Shown: positions 25,195 to 38,348, counted from the first letter of the stretch. The stretch: 64,000 nt of DNA from Saksenaea vasiformis B4078 (GCA_000697055.1 JNDT01002296.1:62001-126000); one strand, 5' to 3'. Notes: generated from the sequence alone by a model not told the origin. Program-made: numbers and translations.

Positions 25195-26181
25195 GAGGCA
25201 GATGAGGGAAAGGGATTAGATTTGGAAGAAGAAAAAGATAATAGCGTGGGCTCGTGAAGAGCGGGGGTTGGCTGGTTTTTTTACTTTCTGGCTCGGGAAA
25301 ATAATGTCTCCGCATGGGTAGAAAACAAAAACATTGGTTCCGTGGAACAAAATGACCCGCTCTTTCCCGTAACAATCCCTTTTTACCATAGAAACCAATG
25401 CTGATCCATAAAATTTTTATTTTCTGTGCCGATCCATTCGTTCTACCTATTTTTGAATTCGGTGCTGCCCGAATTACACCGATTTTAGTAAAGCATTCAA
25501 CCTCACAGCCCCTCTCTTTCATTGTCCACCCACACTGAATTCTTTTTTTTTTTTTTTTTTACTCGGGATAAAATGCGGTGAACCATATCGGTGTTGTTTC
25601 CGTATCTCCCAATGGTAAATCATCTTTCTCTCTGTAAGATAAAGGAATTTAGTCAGCATGACCCTGACAACCCTTCTTCCCATCTAACCTATTCATTTTT
25701 ACTTCCTTTTCCTTTAACTTATGCTATGACACATCCTATTATTACGGTTTACATTTATCTCTCTCTCATCTCTCTCTTTTTTTATAGAATAAGGTTTTCC
25801 TGTGAGCTGTGGCACAGTTATAGGTCATTGACATGTCATAAATTTTGCCATCTTTCCCCGTGGCACGTGCTAAAAAAAGAAAGAAAAACTGTAAGTGATC
25901 GTGAACCGCGGTTGTCATTGGAGCAATGCAATTTCCTATAAGAATCTGATCATCTATGGTTGCACTAGATAGCGTGGTTTTATGGGCTTGGTCACAATTA
26001 CTAATGAGTCAAAGCTGTTTGACACTTATCAATTGAACCGTGTTACCTGGGACCTTCCCGGGAAAAAAAAAAGGACTCGGTACAGAGAGTACTTTACCAT
26101 TTTCTCTTCTCTTTTTCTTTTCTTGAAGGGAAAAAAAGACAAAGTTATTCGTTCTGCACAAGAGAACCAACAATTTCTTAT
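25195..26181. promoter_or_regulatory. Upstream region of the glycerol-3-phosphate dehydrogenase gene
   Basis: About 1 kb between the GUT2 start and the 3' end of the SUN-domain gene. It contains a long T run at about 25542-25560 and pyrimidine-rich tracts. The few open frames have no motif and are not called genes. Confidence 0.4.
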
Positions 26182-28551
26182 TTAATGAAATGGAAGTGTA
26201 CTAAAGTTTCCTCGAGAAAGTACAATAAACGTGAACAACACTATTAATATCACTAGCTGGGCCATAGACATGCGTCGTTCGAAAGCAATCTACACCATTT
26301 TTATGTTTTTAAGTATTCCAAGAATTCCCGTTCTCTCATACCTGATCTTCCAATAGACTCATTCTCGCCACCATTTCTTTCATGTCATTCTCAGCTTGCT
26401 CATAACGTCGTTTCTACCATTGTTCATCAGTTTACATAGAATCAAACAATATTCGTCCACATTACCATACTCTCTATCCTCACACTGGCCGTCTCGTTTA
26501 AATGCCCAATCAACAAAAGTAATTGATCTTGATGTCGTTTCTCCATATCCATAAATACATCGTTAAGCATACGATTCTGCTCATCCATATATCCTTGTGA
26601 CAATGTTGCATTCAATTCAAGCGCATTCAGTCGTTTCATGATCGTTTTGTAAATGGAATCCTGGATATTCGAGTCTTTTGTAGGAGCATTCGGTACCGCT
26701 TTGGGAGAGCCAGCTCTTCCTTCCCCAGATCCTCCTTGCTCGCTATGATTATTAGGGTTGTTGTTTGCCATCGTCGTTTCATGTGGTGCCTCTGATACCA
26801 CCGTGGCAGAAGAGGTACCAGAAATAGTATTTTCTTCCTTGATTACATTCGAAAATGACCCTAGTTTCTCCGTACCATCCTCTACGGTCTCCAGGATCAC
26901 TGTAGATGATTTGCTCTCTTTTGAACGTGTCTCTTTCTCGTTTCTTGGGGGTATTGGTGACACTGTTGGATTTGCTGAGGACTTTGCTTTCTCAGACGTA
27001 TCCCGCGGGGAAGAATGATTTACCGACTCGGTTTCAACGTGTTGGTTTGCCGCGGTGGGTGATGATGATGGAGTGGGCTGTGTATTTTTCTCTTCTTCCA
27101 CGACTGTCGAGTGAGAAACTGGAGATGGCTCTGGTTGTTTTACGTTCTCAACATGAGAGGTATTATCGACCGGTATAGGAACATCAATGATGGGTTTGAT
27201 AATTTCTTGACGAATTTCAGCAGGCCACAAGTAGTCTTCTTCTAAAAGGATATCCTCTTGTTCCCCTTCGTCCGATAATGTTTTGCTTTCGTAAAGGGTG
27301 TAGAATTCCAACATGGGCATGCCATGGACTCGCACCAGACTTAAAGGACAGTAGTACTCGTTACCATAGTGCGTGAGGAACTCTATTTTCATATACTGTG
27401 GCCATCCAAATCGACCTTCCACTTTGAAAAACTGATCATCAAACAACGGATGAGTAATAGCAGCAGAAGAATATTAAATTTACCTGTAGATCTCTTGTGT
27501 TTCGAGCTTGCCATTGGCCCAAAAACTGCCACTCGTTCGTCGGATAGTGTTTCGCTATATACACTCTAAAGTCCTTGAATGTGCTCGAAAAGAACTCGAA
27601 ATTAGCCAGTACGATGGTATCAATCCGGATATCCTCGCATAGCTTAATAACAACGTATTTATCCGCTGAACACTTGTTCAACATGTACTGGTCTTTGGAC
27701 TCATACAAAATGGAATGAGCCCTCTTGGCACCTTTGTTCGCCTCTCGCACTGTAGCCGCACAGTCCGCAGATGCGTAATTCGATCTCTCTTTCAACGTTT
27801 TGATAGGTGGATGAGGGATCTTCCTATCTATCTTCTCCTCTTCCGCTTCCCTGCCGCCTGATTGACTGGGTGTGATGTATTCTCCTTCGTCGTACACCGT
27901 GTCTGCCACCTTCTCGCTAGATCCTTCAAACATGGAACCGAAATCATCCGAGAAAACACCATCAATACTATCAATCAACTGTGGTGGTCTGCTGGTGTCG
28001 CGCACTGGTTGACCTGCTTTGCCCTTCCGCAGATGCTCTTCACGCTGTCCAAGTTTCATACGTTTCCATTCACCAAAGGATAGAAACAGCTTGCCTGGTT
28101 GCTGGATATCTGGCTTCGGCACCTCCTTGCGTACCACAGCGTTAACTTGCTTTTCTTCTATCGAATCAACTGGAATAATGACGTGTGACCCGTTGGAGGG
28201 GAACTGTGAATCCAAGCGCATCGACATTGGCCTTGGCGTCTGATCAAGCCGCTTCGAACTCGTCGTTACTGGCCTTGGTTTGTCATTCGGCGACTTGAGA
28301 AACGTCGTTAAATTAGACCGTCTAGCTACATCATCTTGAGGGCCAAGAGAGGGTATTTTGCACACAGGTTGCTTTTTCACTGGAACTTTAGGGAAATCGA
28401 TCTTGGCGGGATGTCGGCAGGTAAGAGAGAAGATGTAGTTGTCAGGTATTCGAAGACATTGATTAGCATGGATCGCATGCACGCCATAAACGTGTTGAAC
28501 AAACAGTATTATAAACAACAGAACATGAAGGCAAGTTTCTGAAGTTCGCAT
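26182..28551 (-). CDS. SUN-domain protein, Slp1/osteopotentia-like
   Basis: About 735 residues. An N-terminal signal peptide (MRTSETCLHVLLFIILFVQH) is followed by a polar linker and the SUN-like domain: YASADCAATVREANKGAK, then SILYESKDQYMLNKC, KYVVIKLCEDIRIDTIVLAN and, after a ~51-nt intron, FGWPQYMKIEFLTHYGNEYY. A long Ser/Thr/Pro/Glu-rich region leads to a coiled coil (about 26.35-26.65 kb). A last exon (to 26182) encodes the hydrophobic LVILIVLFTFIVLS, a C-terminal membrane anchor. Signal peptide, SUN domain, coiled coil and anchor in this order match the mid-SUN group (yeast Slp1, plant SUN3-5, animal SUCO). This group works in the ER/nuclear envelope and in membrane-protein folding or stability. 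Confidence 0.85.
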
Positions 28552-30084
28552 AATCTATATACACAGCAGGGTTGAAGTTGCAGCTGATACTTTTAAGCCA
28601 ATAAAACAAAGCGAAATGACTTGCGCAACCGTCTTCAGCACCGCAACCATACAAAAGATGGAGGTAGATCTTTTTTTTCTTTTTCTAGTGTAGCCAACCT
28701 ATTTTGGGAGTAACTGCCATCCAGCGCATGGCTTCAGGATAGGATCCTTTCTTTAACAAATCTGTCCATTATTACAAATCAGTCCCCTCCGTTTCCGATA
28801 CCTATGAATGGCTCGGTGCCATTGGAAAGCAGAAGACGAGGTGTTATCCTTAGCTGTCATGTATTTAAGGATTGCCAATGAGTGCTCGGTGTGCAAGATA
28901 TCTTGACGCCAAGCAATTGCGCAACGACTACATCGACAACGATGTACTTGCCGATCTTTGGGCACTCGGCCCTTCAATCCCTTGCTTTCTCCGACCCACG
29001 CTTGCTGCAAACAAGACAAATCTTTAGTAGAAGGTTTTCACCCGTCGTGAGAGCTTTGTGCTGAAACTTAAGTGAAATATACTCTTATGAGATATATATA
29101 TCTATCCGTTTCCACTCGATATAACGGGTATCACTGGCAGTACTGGTAAAGACGGCTGACTCTTTCACTACCTGGCAGAATTTCCCACGTAGAGAACGAG
29201 AAGCATTTTTCTCTCTTTTTTCTGCTTTTTGACTGTTTCTTTGATCTGTAGTAGTTTTGGAGATATACCGTTCATCGAATCAACGATCTGCTATTGTGGA
29301 AGATAGGCGGTGCCGCTAGTGACAACATTTATCTGAGTGATGGGTATCAAGCACTACGACAATCGAGACAATTTGGGATAAAGATCCTGCAGAATAAAAC
29401 GATACAAAAAATGCAGGAATGACCCTGGATGCGTACACTTCATCAAACGAATCGAGTTGAAGAATGAAGAACGGGCCGTTATATTCATCGCATACAGTAA
29501 TCTTACGCATTCTGATTGAGTATTGATGAACCCATCAGCACAACAGCTTCTTTGGCGCAAGAATGCGTCGCTATCAATGCGAGCCAACGTTAGCTGGTGT
29601 CTATATCGCTTAAGTCCCGTATTGCTACGAGGAAGAAGCCGCTTCACCATCTTCATTCGGGTCCTTTTGTTTTTACACTGCATTGCATCGAAGACAAGCT
29701 CGTTGGAAAATAGAAACGGTTGTTTGCTAGGAAGTGAACCTTTGAGCCACTATTCAGAAAAAATCGGTGTAGCTGCTGCAAGTGGTGGACAAGGAAAAGA
29801 AAAAAACCCGCAAAGAGTATGATAATGGAGCAATTCCTTTGAAGAACAGGAGCAAAAGCTGCAATCGTATCATTTAGTGCCTATCTATGCTGATATCTGT
29901 ATTGATGCTTATCGTACAGACAAAGCAACGTGTATTAAGGCGTGGCTCTGGACGATGAGTTACGAATAGCCATAGTGTCACCTGGAGAGACTGTCCGTTG
30001 TAGCTCGTATCTCTGTCGTATTTCCAAGACAGAAAGGAGCTACCGACAAAGATGTTCGGCATTACCTGAGCGATAAAAGGGTGG
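28552..30084. other. Gene-poor region with coding-like fragments
   Basis: Several short tracts read like protein in alternating frames, for example + strand RYLDAKQLRNDYIDNDVLAD near 28.9 kb, but stops and shifts break them and I cannot name a family. They may be decayed transposon or gene remains. Confidence 0.35.
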
Positions 30085-30990
30085 CATCACCACAATGTAA
30101 TCAGTGCTATCCTGTCCTGGTAGTCGACTAGTTACTGTTTATTGAACAACTTTTTACGCTACTCTAAATAAACTATGCGTCCATGAAGGACCGAGTTTAC
30201 GCTAAGGAAATAATTGAACATGCGGTCATTATTTCACGAATTGGCGACAAAATAATACTGCACTTACATCAACTTGGTCCCTAGATGGACGCACAATCTA
30301 TTGGAGCAGCATAGAAAATTGTTCACGGTTAGTAAATGGAAGATACTTTGATCTCAGTTTACTTACCCCGAAGGTAAGCAGGGCTACAGGCCTGGGTCAA
30401 GCCCCCACCTAAGTCCGATGGGGCCAGCATGGGGGAGTCTCTGGCGACGAGGGCAAGTGATAAAGAACTACGCCGTGTAGAGGACTTGAAGCGATGCAAA
30501 CGTCCGGCGAGGTTCTGTCGTGAAAGTTGGATAACGCAGGGTGCGATAACACTTGCTTCCCTGGAGGTGAACAGGGAGCTACACCACAACCGGGACGGTT
30601 CGGAACAGAGGTCATGCAGGCTAAATGATGGGCAAAAATGCATGAATAATTGTGTATGTTTATAAATTGACACCTTACCGGGATGTTAAAGAGAACAGAG
30701 CCAAAGAAAAAAAGGAAATCCAGGCGTTCCTTCAAGTATGGATTACTTTGGGTGGAACCTGTGCTTATCGTAACACGTTTTTACTGCTTTCCGATGGGAT
30801 ACCTAATACACCCATCACTGAAGCACTTAAATGTAAAAATGGTGTTACTCAGGTACGAACTATTCCTCGGATTGACGCAAAATAAACCACTTCTCACTGC
30901 AAAAACGCATCACTTTCCAGTGCAAAATGCACTTCGGCTTGAGCGTAAAAGGACATCGAGTTAACTTTTACATTTTTTCTAGATCGAGTA
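30085..30990 (+). repeat. Unnamed dispersed repeat, copy A
   Basis: Aligns by eye along about 0.9 kb with 46.9-47.9 kb in the same orientation. Shared strings include GGTTAGTAAATGGAAGATA, GAGGACTTGAAGCGAT, CAGAGGTCATGCAGGCTAAA, a TATAAATTGACA string before a TTACCGGG block, and the tail TTTTTACTGCTTTCCGA. Near the 3' end it can be read as LKHLNVKMVLLRYELFLGLT, similar to copy B in one frame, so part may descend from a coding sequence. No terminal repeats or target duplication found. Confidence 0.8.
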
Positions 30991-32210
30991 TTTCCGATCG
31001 ATTAACCTGAAGAGGCCACGCGCTAACTGTAGTTAAATTCGCAAGCACAATTATATTAGGTACAACCCACAATAGTAATTTCTCGTGAGTATGGCCTGCG
31101 AAAGCCAACCCGTAGACGATGCTGTGTCTCGAAGAGCAGACAGTGAGGGTCAGAGATTTAGTCCTGACAAGCTATGAGAGTACAATGACCAACAGCCTCT
31201 GAATAACAGTTCACATGAGTAAGCTATACTACATTAACTAAGGGGTTTAAAGCCACATGGTTACGGTATGCTCTTCCAGAGTAGTCGTAACGGAAAGAAG
31301 ACACACTGCACCAACATATACCTAGAAAATCTACATTGGCTTTACCAGACGCTGTGGGCTGATCGACATATCCTCGTATACATCCTCTTTCGAAAAAAGA
31401 AGTGAGTCTATTTTTCATCTAGCTTTTTAACTAACAAAAGCCGACGTCTTTTGACAAACACGTCCCTTTCCCAAAAGTCTCTTAGACCTCGGATAAAATT
31501 AATTTTTGCTATTTGTCTACACCGCTTTCATGCGCCACCGCTCATTTCACGTCGAGCTACTGCCCAGGATGTCATATGTGCATCTTGGCTCTGTCAGCCA
31601 GCCAGATGGTGCCTTTCACCACTTCGTCCCGCTCATTGTCAAAGAAGCCGTCTAGCCCACCATAATAGGAAACACAATCCAAAAGACAATATTCTAATGA
31701 TGACCACATCTCTCTGTAATAAAAGTAGTAGATGCTTACAGGCGAAACTTCATTCATCATCGATCATTTTGGAATTCTCTGCCAATTGCTTTCGTCAGGC
31801 AAACGGTGTATAGGATCATAACAGAGATCAACAATAATAATAGCTCAAAGTTATACATGTGAGCATCTTCAGAATGTGGTCAAACTTCTTGTAAAAAGTA
31901 CCCACAACCACGTCTTTCCCCCGTGGATATACCACCGCTTGCTTCAAGGCGCCCTCATATACTATTCCATCTTACCATTCCTAATCGCTGTATTCGTAAT
32001 GTGGCTGCGGTCTAGCAGGCGAGACACTCTTTCCACGAGCATGGACAGCATAACTACTTTTGAATATGCGTACTTAGGGCTGCGCTCGTATATTCAGGTT
32101 CAGTGACATGAAAGAGATGGGGGTGGGGAATAGTATAATACAAAAGCTGAAATAAAAATAAAAAAGAAGAAACAAAAACGTATGCTACAATCGACCGGTT
32201 AAATAGTACA
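30991..32210. other. Intergenic region with an unassigned coding-like tract
   Basis: Around 31572-31760 on the minus strand a tract reads like protein (EYCLLDCVSYYGGLDGFF, then DNERDEVVKGTIW) and is preceded by a possible 26-nt intron (31714-31739, GTAAGC...TTACAG). It ends at a stop after MHI. I recognise no family and do not call a gene. The remainder shows nothing I can support. Confidence 0.3.
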
Positions 32211-33845
32211 CTAGAGGTAGTCCGATAAAGAAACTTGGGATGGAAACTTGATTGCATCTGTGGTTGTAAATAGGCAAGCATCAGGAGAAGGTGAGCGAGA
32301 AGATTCTGGCGATCGATTTTCTATTTTCGCTTTCTTGCCGCCTTTGCGTCCATTGGGACCGCCTTCATAGCGTTGGCGCTTTTTGATAACATCGGTTTTC
32401 ATAGACAATGGCCGTCTTTCGTGATGTAATTTAAGACTATCATCATGTTAATTTTTCTTTTTCCATTTCATAGAAGAGCTTACTATAGACCGCAGGCATT
32501 ACATAAAGGTGCTCCTTCCTCGTCTCGTCTCCACAGTGGTGTTGTTGTTGTTGAACAGTTTGAGCAGACCAGCTGCGATGCCTCATCGTCTTTGGCATCC
32601 TTACGTGCATTATGTGGTTTCAGAGTCTTTGGACGCGGGGCATTATGGAGTTTTTGACTGGAAAGTAACTGTCAGCATTGTCACTAAAAAGAAAAGGCCA
32701 ACTTACTAAAGACCACATGCATTGCAAAGAAGATCGTCATCCGCTGATCGTCTCCACAAAGGAGTTGATGTGGCACCACAGTTGGTACATATAGGTTTGT
32801 TCTCGTCATCCTCTGGTGGCGATCGCTTTTCTGTAGGGGTTTCTGTGCCGGTAGGTAGAGCGGAAGGGAAGCCGAAGGAAGTATAGGGCGATTGTCCCGG
32901 CCTGATTGATTGGATATAATGAGTTTGGTTGAGCCTTTCACATGAAAATTTCACTTACATGCAGCGGTCTTTTCCGATGCCAGGGGCCATGGATAGAGTA
33001 TTAGGAGCCACCGGTGAAGGATTCGATGATTGAGAAAATGAGAAGTCATAAGCACCGTTATTTGCTGACTGGAATCCTAGCAACTTATTTCGTAACGTGC
33101 CAATAGGAGGCGGTGGCATGGATACAGCGGATACATAAAGTGCGTCGCTAGGATTATCTGCTGTAGGTGTCTGTGGGGTCGTGTAAGGTGGACTGGAAGG
33201 TACGGAAAGGGACATATTCTGTTGTATTGTGAAAGCTCCCATTGGTGTCATTTCGTCAATAACAGATGGATGATTCATAGTAAATGCTTGTGGGGAATAA
33301 CACATGTCAGTAACTGGTGTAGCATAGCCAAGATTCCAACTTGGCGAGGACGAGGACTGTGGTGGTGCAATAGCTGCAGCAGCCGCAGCTACAATGGAAG
33401 GATCGGAAGATGGCAAGAAATTTTGAATACTTTCAAATGCGTCAAAGATATCTTCAAGTTCCACGGTTTGATCGGTTGCTTGGTCCGATGTAAACTGTGG
33501 CAAGATAAAGTTGCTTGTCGTTTGATGTTCTGTCGATGACTGAGCGGGCTCCGTTTCAGCCTTCTGCTTTACACGACTGCAAAAGTCCTTCAATTTTGTA
33601 TGTTGATGATCTAGTTGACGAGTAGTACTATGCGACAGTTTTCGAAAAGGAGTGTTTGACGTTTTAACGAGGTGATTGCGAAACCATAATCGCCATGACA
33701 AGTTCTCCAGTCGCGATCCATTCTCCAATGAGTCTTTCACTTTGGTACATACACGCCATGTTTTTGAAAGGTCTTCTTCGGAATCCAAGTTTTCAAAGGG
33801 AGAGAAGGATTTGCTACCTTTAATTTTAAGAACAAGGGGGGCCAT
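32211..33845 (-). CDS. AreA/Nit2-like nitrogen regulator with two GATA zinc fingers
   Basis: Four exons, about 490 residues. The N terminus has [20 protein letters not shown] and [13 protein letters not shown], matching the conserved N-terminal block of fungal AreA-type GATA factors (DUF1752). A Ser/Thr/Pro/Gln-rich middle, with an alanine run, is a likely activation region. Two C-x2-C-x17-C-x2-C fingers follow: [20 protein letters not shown] (about 32.71-32.79 kb) and [20 protein letters not shown] (about 32.48-32.57 kb). The second is followed by the basic [19 protein letters not shown]. Introns 32658-32706 and 32437-32483 lie at the same codon after CNACGL. I start at 33845 (MAPLVLKIK) because the upstream in-frame Met (33905) adds only a hydrophobic, non-family segment. 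By family it activates nitrogen-catabolic genes in the nucleus; which finger binds GATA sites is unknown. Confidence 0.85.
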
Positions 33846-36800
33846 AAAGAGAAAGAGAGAAAACAAGAGGAAGTGGCGGGACACGACGGGGAAAAGCGGA
33901 CTCATTTGATATAACCCTTAAACTCCGTCGGTTGTTTTTTTTTTCTTCACTTTTTACAACACCGGCTAAAGGAAAAGACCCAAAAAAAAGGGTCGTTTGA
34001 GTTTCCGCCTGCAACATGTCGCCACCCTTCACTGATTATCTTTTTCAAACATATCACATCATTTTATTCACGATAATCCCGTTTATCAGACCATGTCCTT
34101 TATACAAGCGATGGGGAATTTGAGATATTTTTGCTGTAGAATGAACTCATTTTTAACCGGGATGGAATTACGTAGACGATTATAAACTTTTATGCTTGAT
34201 CGTTATAGAGTTTATCGTTCAGCATCTTCCCAGCGTGTATAACGATATAACTGTAGATCTTAGGTAAACATGTTCCTTGTACTGTTCCAATATCGGTGGA
34301 TTCGGGACTTCTGGCGGACCTTTTGAAAATCTTGCTAAAGTAAAAGGAACGCTTCTTCCATTCTTGCGAAATCTTGGAAACTAGCTTTGTTGATTCGTTG
34401 CTACTACGGCTGTAACTTTACTCTTATTTTGAGTCCATTGCTGGAAATGGCTGAAAAAAAAAATAATGAATGAAGGCTACCTTATAGGGCATGCTCTGTT
34501 TCACTTCGATTATCACCTGAGTAACCCACTGGCATGGCACCGATCAGGGTGCACTAGAATAACACGTGCTCCATCTGTGAATCATTTTTGGATAAAGGTT
34601 TTCCATGGGAGGCGCAACATCTTATACAACACGATGCACAAAAAAAAGTTAACCATGGGAAACATTTGTTTCATGTCGCTGTTCCTCCCTTGGCACATAA
34701 CGTGTCTCGAAAGAATACAGGGGTTCTATCCTCAACTTAGCGAATCAGACGCTCTCAATTTAGGCATGGCGGAATTTCAATTTAGCGAAATCAATAGCTG
34801 CTCTTTTTAGAGCTGTTCTCGATTTAGACAGCGACGGAAAAGGACACAGCATGTTGTATCCAATCTTGACGGTCTTCCAACATGTAACATAGATGTCCAA
34901 GGGTGCCAGAAGATTATAACTATTGATCAATGTAATATTGCATCAGCGCTCTTCTGTGAAGTTTATGAATGGTAGATAAAGAAATTCAATCACTGATTCA
35001 CCACTGGCCTTTCTAGCTGGTGGTGGACAATTCTTCGCGTGTTTTCTATTTTTGTGCATCAAATGCGAAAAGTGTGTCACGCTCCAACAACTTGCTATTC
35101 ATCAGACCAGGTGGTGTATCTCCTACTGTCTACATTCCAGCGTGTCTTTTTTGCAGGTCGTCCAGACTGGCAAACAAAATTCTAAAGTCGGAGAGCAAGC
35201 ATTGAACCCGATCCACTGAATATAGCTGGTTACAGTGTTTTGCAAGCATTAGCTTCACCTACTTCCAACAAGTTTTCTAGAGGAAGGAGTACTGTATAAA
35301 GGAGATATAATTGACACCCAAAAACAGACGTTCTGGTTGGCAGACTTCGAGATTAAGTTAGATCTGCCAGACCTGGTCCCTGTGGAACTGGTTCGCCTTC
35401 ATCCCGTAATAATGAGGTGATACTTGGAGCATGTGCCTCCGTCAAGCTTGAGTCATTCGGCTAGAGTGTTTCTCCATGAAGAAATTGTTCCTCAGTGATC
35501 GAATTCTGATAACCTGGGCGAGTAGTAAGTGTGATATCTTTAAATGATGCGGTGAATTGGTTAGTCCTCGGTTATACTCAAAATTTGCCTCGGGGACATC
35601 CTCTTTTTTTACGTTGAGAGATCAGATGTTTAAGGAAGGACCGCCTCGGAAGAATTCCGGATAAGTTAGAGTTCTATAAGGAAATGGTGTATATAGTTAG
35701 TGTAGCTCAATTGTAATGCTACAGTAGCAAGAATTGAACTGTCACGGCAAATAATGATAATCATCAGATGTGCTCCTTGTGCGCATTCCTTTTCTTCGGA
35801 TGGTCTTGGGTTTACCTGGTTGACTGTGTGATCTGGTGGTGTAGCAGAGCATGGCGCCGCTAAATTGACTTTATGTCGCGTATTGAATCTGAGATCGAAG
35901 CAGTTAGCCCTCTACGAATGATGTGGCTAATCTTCGCGAAACTTCTTGCAGTTTACAGCAAACCTGATCCCTCTGCCTAGGTAAACCTTTCAAGGTTGCG
36001 ACTACATGCTCAAATGAGTTGGATCGTTTTAAGTAAGTCGCGGATGGTCGTGTTTTCTTTTGCTAACAATAATGCCATAATATAGACAAAAAGTAATGAT
36101 CCCGTGGTACGCTTGCCATAGATTTTTCGTTTTTCTGTCTTCAACGATGCGGTGGTAGTTGTTCCACCGCGCAATAAAATCTAATGATTACATGAATTAT
36201 GAGATGATGAACCGCGTGCGCCAGACGGACGGCAAGATGAGTACTTTATCACGGAGTCTGTATTCCTCTTACATAGAAGCATGTGCTAACTACAGGGGTT
36301 ACATTAGACTCAAATGAACCTTGTGCTGGAAGACAGTCCCTTTGATATTTGAAATACATAGACCCGCATCTGGATAATATACATTCCCACGATGATCTGG
36401 TCCGTCGTTTCAACCCTAGATTGTCACTATCCTATTATGAGGCATAAAATGTCTAAGAAGATGTCTCCATAGGAAAGTCACTTTGTAAAGCGAAGCATCA
36501 TTTTCGTTTTCTCCACAAGTCTCTGATAAGAATTTTATTGTTGCATACATGAGACTTGCGTATCCTGTCTATCCTTTAGTCCGCATTACTTTATTCGGAT
36601 CCTCTCCGTGGCAAACCTCCTCTTCAATAAAAAGCAAATAAAAAAGGTTATCTTCTCCACCAGCACGACCATTGTTACTAGTTTATACGTTTTACAAGAC
36701 CTGCCGGAGATTGCATTGCTTCAGATCTTCTGCGGTACGTTCCTCTCAGCAGCCAGCTCCATCTGGAACTGATCTAGTTGTTCCCGCCACACCCACGGGT

Positions 36801-38348
36801 CAAATAAGCGGCAATAATCACAACTATGAACGGAAGTATCCTTGAGGTTTAGTAAGGGCCGATCACTGCGTTGTCTAATTATGAATGATTTTCTTATGTT
36901 GCTCGAATTTATTTTTTCATCCACACGGGGACAAATTCATGTAAAGCAGTCTTTCATGGTTTTACCAATACGAAAATTATTTAGAACATTGTACAAAACT
37001 GTTCACTATATAATACTACCATTATCAGTGATCTATGACTTGTGCAATGTCCTTTACGTGTACTACGGTTCACAAATAACTTGGGTTGGCGTCTGTCACG
37101 TCTTCGATAACAGCTGACCGGTCTTTTCAAGTGATATGATATGGCCATTTCGAGTTTGGCTACCGGATTAAATTGCGGTCAGCACAGACAATCGATAATG
37201 TATCATTTCCCCTTCCTCAAGTTCTTGTAAAATGACGCATGAAACTGAGAATGCATGACAACCTCGTGGTTACATTTCTATTGTGTTACTTTATGGAGAA
37301 TGGGACTGTTAGACGTAAAAGACTTCTAGAGCAAAGGGGCAATGCATCATTGCCGGGAACTATTTGCAAAGCGGATACACACGTACAGTAAGACATCGTG
37401 TATTACCTCGCGCTTCGGGTGTCTAATCTTTTGCAGTACAAACTCTAGCGTTCCGAGCAACGTGTTTCTTGGATACATTCATTGAAAAGCGTAGGGTGTT
37501 TATTGATGATGGCCATATCAATAATCTTTCCTTTCTACGGTCTGGGTTTTGTTTTGCAAGACAGAATGAGCTGCAACAATTGGTTCTGTTCCAATTTGCG
37601 AGATGCATGTACACGATTGCCTCTGCTGAGCATCCATGGCGCACTTGCGATGATTGAGTGCGAAATTTTTGTAGTTCAAGACGCTGTCTGCCTAGACCGA
37701 AAATTCCTGTTCCTGAAAAAGAAAAAGGAAAAAGGAAGGTACCTTGGGGCAGTCCAGCTGTGTATTCATGTTGTGCTAAAAGAGTGATGACTGAATCAGC
37801 AAGTTGACGAAAAATCATCTCATAGCTTGTAGCTTACAAATTCTTACAAATAACGGATCACTTTGTTCGATCGCCGTGGCATAATTGGTGCCTAGTCAAT
37901 TAATTCCCAGCTTATATAATCATTATGTCATACGGAGCAAATGCTATGATGATCGATAACTGCAAGTGTGGCGGGGGAAAGAACGTCATTTCTGCGGGGA
38001 AGATTCTAGTTTGTCGTAACTTTTCTTTTGCCAAGAGCTGCATGGATAATAAAGAAGTTTTGATTTATTGGATCAAGCGGGGAGAGTGTGTCCGGGTTGT
38101 TGAGATAAGCATGCAACCATAGCCGGAGTTCGAACATTTTATTGTTTGCAGCAAGATGGGTGGATGAGGTTTATTTGAGATAGAACAATAAGAAGAATTT
38201 TTGGTTGTCAGCCACAGACCAGAAACCATCAGCCATCGATGGCTTGTTTCACTTGCACAAGAGTTTTCAACCCCGTCCAGATCACAGACGTTTTAGAGAA
38301 ATAAATGCAGATTTATTGTACATGAAATGAATATTAGAGTGATTGTTT
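33846..38348. other. Gene-poor region, 4.5 kb
   Basis: No recognised gene. Coding-like fragments occur on the + strand at about 35.28-35.41 kb (KGDIIDTQKQTFWLADFEIK in an open tract of ~45 codons) and on the minus strand at 36721-36924 (CDYCRLFDPWVWREQLDQFQ). Neither continues into a longer protein nor matches a family I know. A small inverted repeat GCGGTGG/CCACCGC lies near 36.15 kb. Confidence 0.4.
37423..37818 (-). CDS. Hypothetical protein, uncertain
   Basis: An open frame of 131 codons without recognised domains. Inside it, positions 37713-37742 form a 30-base stretch starting GTACC and ending in a pure pyrimidine run plus CAG, just like a very short intron. Its length is a multiple of three, so the frame stays open either way. 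Composition after that point (GRQRLELQKFRTQSSQVRHG) looks protein-like. There is no similarity I can name, and it may be chance or a relic. Confidence 0.25.
   Translation of the reverse strand: MIFRQLADSVITLLAQHEYTAGLPQGTFLFPFSFSGTGIFGLGRQRLELQKFRTQSSQVRHGCSAEAIVYMHLANWNRTNCCSSFCLAKQNPDRRKERLLIWPSSINTLRFSMNVSKKHVARNARVCTAKD

Noticed and set aside
25591..25941. 116-codon plus-strand frame upstream of GUT2
   Set aside because: Pyrimidine-rich, motif-free and lying in the promoter region; no splice continuation.
35698..35745. tRNA-like string (GTGTAGCTCAATTGTAATGC)
   Set aside because: No acceptor stem or anticodon arm of proper length could be formed.
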